Both the position numbers and the translations under genes were made by a program. The notes beneath the pieces are model-generated. The model saw only the letters and a list, made by a program, of their open reading frames with translations. It was not told the origin of the DNA and did not search any database. From Myrica gale (lineage: Eukaryota > Streptophyta > Magnoliopsida > Fagales > Myricaceae), in assembly GCA_963930655.1 (NCBI GenBank), contig OZ005617.1, positions 8,248,501 to 8,312,500 on the forward strand: a DNA stretch of 64,000 nucleotides. Reading direction: 5' to 3'. Each line of letters starts with the position of its first letter. Position 1 is the first letter of the stretch. Positions 23,431 through 33,890 of the stretch are shown here, one piece after another.

Positions 23431-24406
23431 CTTGCTGGCAGCACTTTGAATCTCTCATCTTGGCTGAAGGAGATTTTCTGTGCTTTAATGATGCGCAATC
23501 CTTTTGAAAAACTAAGTAGCAACCCAAGAGGGGGGTGAATTGTGTTTTAATAAAAATTAAAAATTTTTCAAGATAGTTTAAGCAATATGATAGGTAAGAC
23601 AAAAGAACAATGAGCCAAGATATTAGAAGAATGAAAGTAGATGTAGAGTTACAGAGATGACACCGAAATTTTAGGGGGTTCGACCAACTTTTGCCTACAT
23701 CCATCCTCACAAGGCTATTGACTTCCTTGGGCTTCCTCCACTATCTATCAAATAGCAAGTACACCTTAGCTTCCGGGGTGCTACGGAACCTTTACAAAGT
23801 AATTTTCGAGCTCACGCTTTAACTCTCTTTACAAATCCCAAAACCCAACATTCAAGTGGTTTAAAATGAATGGGTACAAAGGAATATCAAGGAATAACTC
23901 TCAAAGCCGAATATACAAGTGTAAAGTGGAAAGGAGAGCATGAAGACAAAAATCACAATAGAAAGCTGAAGTGTGGTAGAGAAATAGCAAGCTTTTTGGT
24001 AGGTGCAGTCTTCTCTCGTCTCCAAAGCTCTTTCACTCTCTAGAAGTTAGGTCAAAAAATTATTGCAAGTGTTCATGCGGGAGAGCAAGAAGACAAAAAT
24101 CACAATAGAAAGCTGAAGTGTGGCAGAGAAATAGCAAGCTTTTTTGGTAGGTGCGGTTTTTTCTCGTCTCCAAAGCGCTTTCACTCTCTAGAAATTAGGT
24201 CAAATAATTATTGCAAGTGTTCGTGCGGGAGAGCTAGAAGACAAAACTCACGATAGAAAGCTGAAGTGTGTAAGGGAAATATAAAGCTTTCTTGGTAGGT
24301 GCGGTCTTCTCTCTTCTTCAAAGCTCTTTCTCCATCTAGAAGTTAGGTCGAAGAATTATTGCAAGTTTTCGTGAGGGAGAACGTTGTCTATTTCTTCTTG
24401 ACTCTT

Positions 24407-24416
24407 GTATTTAAAT
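24407..24416 (-). promoter_or_regulatory. TATA-like box, 3' LTR of element D
   Basis: The minus strand reads ATTTAAATAC. The partner LTR has GATATAAATACA at 32051-32062, a better TATA box. Both lie about 120 bp downstream of the palindrome array. Confidence 0.5.
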
Positions 24417-24534
24417 CTCCTATGATTGCAATGGTCATCAAGGCTAGCGAAAAGGATCGTTGGGAAGGTGCCCACGATTTAAGGACGTGATTTGAAGGTT
24501 TTGACAGTTTTCTTAAATTTCTTTAAACCCGGGA

Positions 24535-24696
24535 CATGTGTAGACACATCAAAAAATGAACTGGAGTTGTTCTCTCGGGAGATAGTGCAGTGTGTCGACA
24601 CCATAAGGTCAATGTGTCGACACTTGTCTTGGTCTGGAAATGATGTCTTGGGTGTAAGTGCAATATGTCGACACCATCACGCAATGTGTCAACACC
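24535..24696. repeat. GTCGAC-palindrome array, 3' LTR of element D
   Basis: Copies near 24536 (TGTGTAGACACA), 24591, 24612, 24664 and 24684 (TGTGTCAACAC), arranged as pairs behind TCTCGGGAGATAG. The partner LTR has the same sites at 32180-32363, mostly with TTGA in place of TCGA. Confidence 0.8.
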
Positions 24697-24971
24697 TATA
24701 AGTGTTGGACAGAATATTTGCAATTTTAAAGCTTCCAAACCATTCCAACACATATTTAAACACCTACAAAGGGAAAATTGATCGTATTAACATGTTAGTG
24801 GTGTTTCAAATCTACTTGTACACATTTAGAGATAGAAAACTACAATCCTTTTGAAATACATTATGGAAAGTGCAGATTGACAATATAAATCTAAAGTCTT
24901 CAAAACTTAGAAACTTTATTATTAACAAAATCAAATATTGTTTGTTTTACAAAACCAACCTTGGGTTAACA

Positions 24972-24985
24972 ATCTCCCTCTTAAA
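24972..24985 (-). other. polypurine tract of element D
   Basis: The minus strand reads TTTAAGAGGGAGAT directly before the LTR start TGTTAACC. This is the plus-strand primer for replication. Confidence 0.75.
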
Positions 24986-25489
24986 AACCAAATTGAAAGC
25001 AACAATTTGCTATCAATAGGAAAGCTACCCTTGAGAACAAGAAGGAGTTTTTATGACATTTTTAGGAAAAATGACTTTAAGATTTTACAAAAAAATTTGC
25101 AAGAGTTTCCTTTGTAAATGGAGTTTTTCCAAAATTTTAAAAACATGAAAGATCACTTCTATAATTTCCTCCAAACTTCCAATATACCAACAGAACATAA
25201 GACTTCATATATTCATAATTGAAAGTTAAGAATACTACATTTGAATTAAGACTGAATAGGTCACAAAAAATCACAATTAATTCGAGAGAGATAGACACTT
25301 CTCAAATTTCATGTAGATATCAATGAGATAATCAACAAATATGAGCAATCTAATAATCTATTGGAAGCAACGAAATATCAGAGATATTCTTTAGAAAGTG
25401 CAAGTGAAATGTTTAACAATAATTACAACTATAAAGAGGACATACTAAGATAAACACAAAATGGAATGTCCTCTATTAGATAAAGTGAA

Positions 25490-26083
25490 GATCAAGGGTA
25501 AGAGGCTACATGTCCTCTATTAGATAAGGGGAGAATTGTTAATGTACTGGCAATAGGACTAATCAACTCATTTAGGGTTGGATTATCCAACACAACCCTA
25601 AGAATATCAAGTGGTGTAACCTCAGACATCCCCATCCAACTATAAGCATCAAAGAATTTATTTCCACTATTGGGGGCAGAGATCAATGAATGTAGAGAAA
25701 CAATAGATAAATCTAATTGTTTCCTATTAACATAGCTTGAGCATTCTCATATGTAGAATGCTGAAAATTTCCATACACCAGTTTGACAAGAGACACAAAG
25801 CAATACACTTTCAAATATACAAGAGCGCCCCATCCTTGATATTCAAACATCTTCTTAAAATCAAACTCACTTTCACTAAACCATTTAAAATCTGCCCAAC
25901 GACCAACAATAACTTTTCAACTTCGAAAATATTGCACAAAATGATTCTTATAAACCCCTGACCTGTAAATGTAGGCCTATGTAGAAGGAAAGGTTTCCTC
26001 AATGGTTTTCCTTTCTTTCGTGCTCTAGAACTGGCAGATGATGACGTCTTATGAGAGAGACGCAAGGAGCGACTGGAAGACAT
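25490..26083 (-). pseudogene. 3' ORF of element D, plant-transposon (PF20167-like) domain
   Basis: A reading frame between pol and the 3' LTR, where Sireviruses may carry an envelope-like gene. It starts with ATG at 26081-26083 and a basic, serine-rich N-terminus (SSSASSRARKKGKPLRK). Pieces in shifted frames give FKWFSESEFDFKKMFEYQGW, VSLVKLVYGNF, then FDAYSWMGMSEVTPLDI and NPTLNEL. This order resembles the plant transposon protein domain also called Transposase_32 (a L-V-x-x-F-Y-x-N-F segment, a later E-x-L-T-x-x-D-I-x-x-x-L segment). At least two frameshifts are present. No membrane segment typical of an envelope protein was seen. The family assignment is from memory and moderate. Confidence 0.5.
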
Positions 26084-26250
26084 CAAGACAGAGGCGAAGT
26101 GAGGAGTTTAAAGGCTGTCGATGGTAGAATTTTTGACCTAGGCGGAGGGTAAGAGGGATTTGTGAGGGAGAGAAAATGGCGCCGTTTGGGAGAGAAATGA
26201 GATTTTTGTTACTTGGAGGGAAGGTAAGTGCTGACCCCTAGCCCTAAAAA

Positions 26251-26262
26251 GTATTAATATGG
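26251..26262 (-). promoter_or_regulatory. TATA-like sequence ahead of the 3' ORF
   Basis: The minus strand reads CCATATTAATAC. It lies about 40 bp downstream of the internal palindrome array and 168 bp before the 3' ORF start. It could be a promoter for a separate transcript; only position and sequence support this. Confidence 0.3.
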
Positions 26263-26301
26263 CAGGTGTGCCCCCATTTTTAAAAACACTCTTCCAGAAA
26301 G

Positions 26302-26489
26302 ATGTGTTGACAAATTGGCTCAATGTGTCGGCACATTGTACATGTTACCGAATGCATTCTAAGAAAGCTCTCGGAAGAGAAACTTATGAGTTGACACATT
26401 AATTTATAAGGTCGACACATACTTCCTTAGAGAAGACATCCATGAAAACCAGAAGTGTTGACACTTGTTTTAACCAGTGTTGACACGTC
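26302..26489. repeat. internal GTCGAC-palindrome array between pol and 3' ORF
   Basis: Copies at about 26302 (TGTGTTGACA), 26321-26338 (CAATGTGTCGGCACATTG, one base from the perfect 18-bp palindrome of LTR A), 26390, 26411, 26456 and 26479. The companion word CTCTCGG of the LTR modules is also here (26368-26375). This is LTR-type control sequence outside any LTR. Confidence 0.75.
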
Positions 26490-26637
26490 ATGCAAAAAGG
26501 AATACATACAATAATTCTCAAAGAAACAACATGACTTTAATATGAAATGAATAGAGACTAACTTAAAATAAAAAAAAAACATATCCAATGCAATCGATAA
26601 CATAATCAATACCATGAATCAAGCACATATCAACAAT

Positions 26638-29600
26638 TCAATCAAAAGGAAATCTCATTCCTATTTCTTGGCGAATAAAACAAAATCTATTGTCATTAAG
26701 GGGTTTCGTGAAAATGTCCGCTAATTGAAGGTCGGTATATACAAACTCAAGAACAATATCCCCTCTTTCAGCATGATCACGAATAAAGTGATGTTTTATC
26801 TCAATATATTTTGTCCTAGAGTTTTGAATTGGATTTTTAGTAAGATTTATCGCACTGGTGTTGTCACATATTATTGGAATGAGATAATAGTATAGATTGA
26901 AATCTTCCAATTGTTGTTTCATCTACAACACTTGTGCACAACAATTGCCCACGGTAATATACTTGGATTCCGTTGTTGATAGAGCTACGAAGTTTTGTTT
27001 CTTACAAGACCAAGAGACTAGTGAGGGTCCAAGAAATTGACATGCACCTCTAGTACTCTTTCTATCAATGTTACATCCCGCATCCGAGTATCTTTGCAAA
27101 TTAAATTCAGCACTTTTTGGATAAAACACTAAGATTTTGATTGCCAAAAAGATATCTAAAAATCCTTTTACCGCAAAGAGATGAGATTCCTTATGACAAT
27201 ATTGAAATCTAGCACACATGCAAATACTAAACATTCTATCCAGTCTACTAGCGCTGAGATAGAGTAAGGAGACAATCATACCTCGGCATTTGATTTTGTC
27301 CACATCCTTACCATTCTTATCTTTTTCCATTTTTGTAGATAGACTCATAGGTGTGCTCATAGGTTTTGAATTTTCCATACAAAATCGCTTGAGAAGATCT
27401 TAGTGTACTTAGCTTGATTGATGAAGATTTTCTCGTTGCTTTGTTTGATTTGAAGACCAAGAAAGTAGTTCAATTCTCCCATGAGGCTCATCTCAAATTT
27501 AGCTTGCATAACTTGAGAAAACTCTTGACACAAAGATTCGTTAGTAGATTCAAAAATAATGTCATCAACATAAATTTGAATCGTTAACAATTCATTGTCT
27601 TTTTCCTTAGTAAAAATAGTAGTATCAATTTTACCTTGTAAAAAACCATTTTCAATGAGAAAAGAGCTTAAGCGTTCATACCATGCCCGATGTGCTTGTT
27701 TCAATCCATAAATCATTTATGTGAGCTTGTACACATGATTAGTAAGCTTTTCATCTTTAAATCCTCATGGTTGCTCAACATATACTTCTTCCGTAAGGAA
27801 TCCATTTAGGAAAGAGTGTTTCACATCCATTTGAAAAAGTTTAAAATCTTTATAACAAGCGAAAGCGAGTAACATGCGAATGGATTCTAAACGGGCAATA
27901 GGATCAAAGGTTTCATCAAAATCAATTCCCTCTTCTAGATTATAACCTTGGGCTACTAATCTTGTCATGTTCCTCACTACAACCCCGAATTCATCCATTT
28001 TATTTCTAAAACCCCATTTTGTACCAATAATTGGACAATCCTTGGGTCTAGGAACAAGATGTCATACTTGGTTTTTCTCAAAATTTTTCAACTCCTCTTC
28101 CCTTCCATAGCATGGATCCATCTTTCATCACCTTTGTCCTCAAGAAATTTTTTTGACTCAAGTTGAGAAAGTAAAACAAGATTATTAGCTTGATTTACAG
28201 AAGAGCGAGTGCTTACCCCTTTCTCAACATTACCAATAATTTGCTGAATATGATGACTTTTGACGTATTTTCAAAACTTTGGTAGATCATTGTTGACTTT
28301 TTGATCTTCTTCTTGTGATTCTTGAGATGTTTGATCTTGTACATGAGTTTCTTCCTTATCTTCATTTATAGCAAGTTTCTCAACCTCTTTATCAAGATCT
28401 ATAATATCTTCATCATTTATTTTCACAAGATTGTCAGATTCGTCAAAAACAACGTGGATTGATTCTTCAACAACCAAGGTGCGCTTATTGAGAACATGAA
28501 AGGCTTTACTAGAAGTTGAATAGCCAAGAAATATGCCTTCATCCGCCTTTGCATAGAACTTACCCAAATTGTCCTTGTTGTTGTTGAGCTGGGTTTTCTT
28601 TTATTCCATAGCTCATAAGGAGTTTTCTTAATAATAGGTCTAATCATACAAGGATTCATAACATAACAATTTGTGCTAACTGCTTCAGCCTAGAGGTAGC
28701 AGGCAAGATGCTTTCACATAATAAGTTTCTAGCCATCTCTTTAAGAGTCCTATTCTTCTTCTATACAACATCATTTTGTTGAGGATTACTAGGAGCCGAG
28801 AAGTTATGGATAATGTCATTTTCACTACAAAATTTTTCAAATGAGAAATTTTCGAATTATTTTCCATTATCACTCCTTAAGCTAGAAATAGCAAAGCCAT
28901 TTTCATTTTAAATTCTCTTGCTAAGTTTTTCAAAAGTATTAAATGCCTCATCTTTATGAGCTAGAAATATAATACAAGTAAATCTATTGAAGTCATCAAC
29001 CACAACAAAGTCATAACGTTTGCCACCCAAACTAAACGTTCGGATTGGACCAAATAAGTTCATGTGTAGAAGTTGAAGTGGCCTAGAAGTGGATACCGCA
29101 TTTTTGGGCTTAAAAGAGGTTTTGATTTGTTTGCCTTTTTGACAAGCTACAAAAAATTTGTCCTTTTCAAAGGTAAGGTTAGGCAAACCCGAAACAAGAT
29201 TCTTTTTGGTTAGTTTTGAAATCAAGTTCATGCTTGCATGAGCAAGCCTTCTATGTCACAACCAATTATCCTTATCATTTAGAGCTGAAAGACATTTTAT
29301 GTTTTCTGAGGAGATGCTCTCTAAATGAACAATGTACACATTTTCAAATCTATGTCCAAAAAATAGGACTTTTTTGCTTTCAATCTTCACGACAAAACAT
29401 ATTGATGATTCAAAAATAACTCGGTTTCCCTTGTCATAAAATTGACAAATACTTAAGAGATTATGCTTTAAACAATCAACATGAAGTACATTCTCAATTA
29501 TGGGATTAGGATACATACCAATGCTACGAAGACCGGTATCTTTCCTTTGTCATTGTCACCGAAAGTGACCAAACACTTTCCTTTGAGGCAAAGAACGTTA

Positions 29601-29698
29601 AACCAACTCTTGTCTCTGGTCAATTGCTTGGAGCATCCACTGTCAAGGATCCAATGTTCTTTGACTTTATTGGACTTCAAGCACTCCTGCAAAAAGAA
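26638..29698 (-). pseudogene. pol: copia pol of element D (PR-IN-RT-RNase H)
   Basis: Order from the right: protease (29498-29692) with active-site DSGC intact; GAG-pre-integrase (29256-29516); integrase (28908-29231) with CVAC zinc ligands but MNLFGP where MDLFGP is usual, so the first catalytic Asp is Asn, and a stop just after SDNGK; C-terminal integrase and linker (28271-28659, GIFLGYSTSSK); RT (27357-27998) with QMDVKHSFLNG and an intact YVDD; RNase H (26638-27378) with SDAGC, TESKY and CDNTSA. The end LADIFTKPL at about 26690 is the usual copia C-terminus. Stops and frameshifts separate all these blocks. Order PR-IN-RT-RH proves copia. Confidence 0.88.
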
Positions 29699-31346
29699 TC
29701 AACTCTTGATCTTTGGTACCCAAATCTTTTTGGGTCCTTTGGTTTTAGAAGTAAATTCTGTCACCTTGTCTTTTTGAATCCACACAAATTTGATACCATG
29801 AGTGGATTTCTTTCTAACTGGATAAGTGTGTGAAATGTATCTATTCTTTCCACAAAAATTGCATAATGCAAATGATGGAGAGGATTTTGTGATCATATAA
29901 GAGTAAGATTTTTTATCATTGAAAGAATCATATCCAATGTCACTTTTGTTGAAGCAACATCTTTGAGAACCAAGAAGAATGTCAAGGTTTTTCTTTCCTT
30001 GAGGAAATCGCGCAAGATCTTGAATGAAAGAGTAAACTTTCCTTTTTAAAACACTGTTTTCATATTCCAAATTAATTGACTCTTCCTCCAATATTTTCTC
30101 ATTTTCTTTTGCGACTCTTGTAGATTCTTTTCAAAAGAGGCAACTTGGTATTTGAAAGTATCATTTTATTGAATAAGTGCTTCGAGGTTCTCTTTAAGAT
30201 AACAATACTTTGAAAATACTCTTTTCAACTCAAGATATTGTTCATTAAAGACATCTTTTAATTCATCAAAAGGGAAAGGACAACTTGAAGAGTCTAATAC
30301 CTCATTATCATTATTGTTTGCCATGAAGCATAAATTTGCAACTTCTTCAACATCAATATCACTATCGCTTTCATCGGATTCTCTCCATCCAGCCAAGAAG
30401 GCTTTCTTCTTATTTTTGAAGGTCTTGGATTTCTTATGTGATTCAAGGTTGGGGCAGTCCATCTTTATATGTCTTGACTTCTTGCATCAAAAGCAAAATA
30501 TATCATTCTTCTTGCTACTATCTCCTTTGTAGCTAGTCCTCCTTTGGAATCTTTTATCTCCTTGTTTCTTCCGTAAAAACTTCTTGAATCTCTTGGTGAA
30601 CAATGTCATTTCCTCATCATCTCCGGAAGACTCATCATTACTAGAGGATAAGGCTTTCAACGCAATGCCTCTTTTTTCCTTTACCTTCTTCCTCATCTTC
30701 CTTTACTGTTCATCTCATGTGTCATGAGAGATCCCATGAGCTCATCCAAAGAAAGTTTTGTCAAGTTTTTGGCTTCTTGAATGGCGGTGACCTTGGGTTC
30801 CCAAGCTTTTGGTAAACACCTAAGAACTTTTCTCACCATTTCAACATTAGGATATTCTTAACCAAGAGATTTAATACCAATTATAATATCGGTAAATCTT
30901 GTAAACATGGATGCAATATTTTCATCGGATTTCATCTTAAAAAGTTCATAACTATGAACAAGCATACTAATTTTGTTTTCTTTGACTTGATTCATACCTT
31001 CATGAGCCACTTGGAGTTTATCCCAAATTTTTTTCGCGATATCACAACCGGAAACAAGATTAAATTCAGTTGAATCAAGTGCACAATATAACACATTCAT
31101 AGCTTAAGAATTTAAAGACATGAGCTTTAAATCAGCATAATCAAAATCCTTTTCATCCATCAATGTACCTTCAGCTGGTCTAGGAAATGTAGAGCCTTTA
31201 GAGATTATTCTCCATAAATCGTAATCAACGGCTTGAATATAGATTCTCATCGTTGCTTTCTAATAGTTATAGCAAGTCCCATTAAAAAGAGGTGGTATAT
31301 TGCTGGATTGACTGTAAGCTAACGAGGTACTAACAAGGGTTTCCAT
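29699..31346 (-). pseudogene. gag: copia gag of element D, broken
   Basis: ATG at 31344-31346, then FNGTCYNY and the capsid-like domain (30858-31100). A basic segment (KKFLRKKQGDKRFQRR) at 30487-30696 follows, and a first knuckle CF-stop-CKKSRHIKMDC around 30470 with a UGA inside it. Then come an acidic and coiled-coil stretch (30166-30462) and the C-terminus (29699-30091) with FCGKNRYISHTYP, in which the last cysteine of the second knuckle has become tyrosine. It ends KKIWVPKIKS and UGA at 29699-29701. The protease frame continues in phase after that UGA. Confidence 0.8.
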
Positions 31347-31365
31347 AGAAAAGAGTGAAACTTCA

Positions 31366-31377
31366 GCTCCGATACCA
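31366..31377 (-). other. primer-binding site of element D
   Basis: The minus strand reads TGGTATCGGAGC, one base from the tRNA-Met complement of element A. It sits two bases from the LTR start at 31380. Confidence 0.8.
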
Positions 31378-31379
31378 AT

Positions 31380-32641
31380 TGAAAAACAAAGTAGAAATCC
31401 TAGAGGGGTGATTTGGGTTTTAATAAAAATTAAAAAAATTTCAAAATAGTTTAAGCAATATGACAGGCAAGACAAACGAACAATGAGCCAAGATATGAGA
31501 AGAATGAAAGGAGATGTAAAGTTAGAGAGATGACACCGTAATTTTAGGTTTTTCGGCCAACTATTGCTGAGCTCACGCTTTAACTCTCTTTACAAATCCT
31601 AAAACCCATGGAATTTCTTCTACCCACATGAGTAGGACCTAGTGTTTACCCAATACTCAAAAGGTTTAAAATGAATGGGTACAAAGAAATATCAAGAATA
31701 GCTCTCAACGCATAATATACAAGTGTAAAGTGCAAAGGAGAGCAAGAAGAAAAATATCACAACAGAAAGATGAAGTGTGGCAGGGAAATAGCAAGCTTTC
31801 TTGGTAGGTGCGGTCTTCTCTCTTCTTCAAAGCTCTTTCTCTCTCTAGAAGTTAGGTCAAAGAATTATTGCGAGAGAGCAATAAGACAAAAGACACGATA
31901 GAAAGCTGAAGTGTGTAAGGCAAATATCAAGCTTTCTTGGTAGGTGCGATCTTCTCTCTTCTTCAAAGCTCTTTCTCTCTCTAAAAGTTAAGTCGAAAAA
32001 TTATTTCAAGTGTTCGTGCGGCAGAGCATTGTCTCCTTCTTTTTGACTCCTGTATTTATATCTTCTTTGACTGCAATGGTCATCAAGGGTAGCAAAAAGG
32101 ATCGATGGAATGGTGCCCACGATTTAAGGAAGCAATTTGAAGGTTCTGACAATTTTCGCAAATTTCATTAAACCAGTGACATGTGTTGACACATCAAAAA
32201 ATGAACTGGAGTTGAGCTCTTGGGAGTTAGTACATTGTGTTGACACCATAAGGTCAATGTGTTGACACTTGTCTTGGTCTGAAAATGATGTCTCGGGTCA
32301 CTTTTCTTGTATGTGTCAAGACCTTGTTTTCATCTCTCGGGAGTAAGTGCAATGTGTCGACACCTATAAGTGTTGGAGAGAATATTTGCAATTTTAAAGC
32401 TTACAAACCATTACAACACATATTTAAACACCTACAAAGGGAAAATTGATCGTATTAACTTGTGTAGTGGTGTTTCAAATATATTTATACACATTTAGAG
32501 AGAGAAAACTTCAATCTTTTTGAAATACATTATGGAAAGTGTGGATTGACAATATAAAATCTAAAGTCTTCAAAACTTAGAAACTTTGTTATCATCAAAA
32601 TCAAATATGACTTGTTTCGCAAAAATAACCTTGGGCTAACT
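31380..32641 (-). repeat. 5' LTR of element D
   Basis: It starts TGAAAAACAAAG and ends TTGGGCTAACT (last A mutated). TATA box on the minus strand at 32051-32062. The palindrome array at 32180-32363 has lost most TCGA cores to TTGA. Confidence 0.85.
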
Positions 32642-32868
32642 CTTTTCCATTTCAACACAAAAACTCCTACAATTAAAAATATAATAATTTAAGTACAAGT
32701 CATGGTGTTTAATTCAATTTGAGGGCTCAAAGTACTTAAGAGAGAATAAATACAGTTGAATACCGTTGTATGAATTGTGGTTTGAAAATACTCTAAAGCT
32801 ATTTTCTCATTTGTTATCATCAAAATCGAATTAGATTGCTCAAAGAGCAACCTTGAGCTAACACTTCT

Positions 32869-33250
32869 TAACAGGTATGAACAGATGGAGACACTACAGT
32901 TACAGCAAGAATCCAAGGGAAGACCATTTATAGATGTGCAGATTTTCATCTAGGTCTTGCGGATGAAAGCCGGTTATGTGCATGGTTTAGGTCGTTAAGT
33001 ATAGCAAGTTCGATCAACGTCTTCAATGTCATCTCTTGATCTAGCACAAAAATTGGAAGAGGCTAGAGTAGAGATAAAGTAAATTAGGGTTAGGCAGAAA
33101 TGGAGAGGATGACGCGAAAGCAGCATGCACATTTGGAAGAGCAACCATAAAAGCAACAAGAGGAGCAAGAAAAGAAATAGCAATGAATGCAGGAAAAGAA
33201 TGTGAGAGCAGATGATGGAGCACATAAGGCGACTTATAGCACATTTGACG
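32869..33250 (+). pseudogene. CACTA TnpA-like (Transposase_24-type) C-terminus
   Basis: It opens with a splice acceptor (AACAG at 32869-32873). The exon then reads YEQMETLQLQQESKGRPF, VQIFI, stop, VLRMKAGYVHGLG, and after a frameshift SSMSSLDLAQKLEEARVEI and a glutamine/glutamate-rich coiled coil. The pattern IFTQVLGxxxGYVxGLG followed by a coiled coil is characteristic of plant Ptta/En-Spm transposase C-termini. A second, better copy is at 61503-61763 on the minus strand. Confidence 0.65.
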
Positions 33251-33890
33251 TGGAAAAGGAGATTTGGATAGATTGTCTTTAGACTTGATTTTGATTATGT
33301 ATTTTATTTATTATTATTGACGTTTAAATATTTGTAGACAACTGTTATTCCTGTATTTTATAATTAATGTAATATTTTGATATTCATGTAGAATTTATTT
33401 TTAAATGCATAATTAAATTAATTCGCATAAATTAATATTAATGATTATTTTTGTATGCAAGTGTATTGGTATCTGTAATGTTGATTTCTCAATCCTGAGC
33501 TCGTGGAGTGAATTTGTGACATTTGAGCATGTAATACGCTTTTTTCATTTACCTGATGTATAAAACTTTGTTGGTACGTTAGAAGTATGACGATGCTTTG
33601 AACATTTGTAAGGCTTTTGGGGTATTCATGACGCAGAAATTGTAAAATTATGTTGATGTTTCTATGAAACAGTGTAATGTGTGATCTTGTGTATTATATC
33701 TTGAATGGGTTTTGGTGGACACTATTCTCATGTAACAACTTGTGCTAGTTGATTAGTGGTAGAAAAAGTAATAATATCTCAGTTGTACAACTAATCCCTA
33801 AGAAAAAAATGGCTGAAAAAATGAATTTTTACCTACCATAATATGTCGTTGCTTCTTGTACTGTGGCTCGATACACTAAATCAATAGCTG
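33251..33890. other. AT-rich non-coding interval
   Basis: Nothing recognised. Probably the 3' non-coding part of the CACTA element. Confidence 0.4.

Larger units (their letters stand above)
23505..24971 (-). repeat. 3' LTR of element D
   Basis: It starts TGAAAAACTAAG and ends CCTTGGGTTAACA. It contains a duplicated stretch (about 23925-24060, 24080-24200 and 24230-24360 share AGAAAGCTGAAGTGTG and TTCTCTC words), a TATA-like box on the minus strand at 24407-24416 and a palindrome array at 24535-24696. It is about 200 bp longer than its partner because of this extra internal repeat unit. Confidence 0.85.
23505..32641 (-). mobile_element. complete Ty1/copia (Sirevirus-like) element D
   Basis: 9.1 kb with two LTRs (23505-24971 and 31380-32641), primer site, polypurine tract, gag, pol and an extra 3' reading frame. 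It interrupts the B-type solo LTR: flanks CCTTT and TCTTT are a 5-bp duplication with one mismatch. All reading frames carry stops or frameshifts, so it is not autonomous now. It is the best copy for the family layout. Confidence 0.88.
21284..32863 (-). mobile_element. B-type solo LTR, interrupted by two insertions
   Basis: It starts TGTGAGTC and ends CCTTGAGCTAACA, with a perfect 5-bp target duplication CTTCT (21279-21283 and 32864-32868). Its own sequence is 21284-21309, 22554-23504 and 32642-32863, together about 1.2 kb and colinear with the LTR at 7645-8735. No internal region belongs to it. The first gap is a C-type solo LTR and the second is complete element D. Confidence 0.85.
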
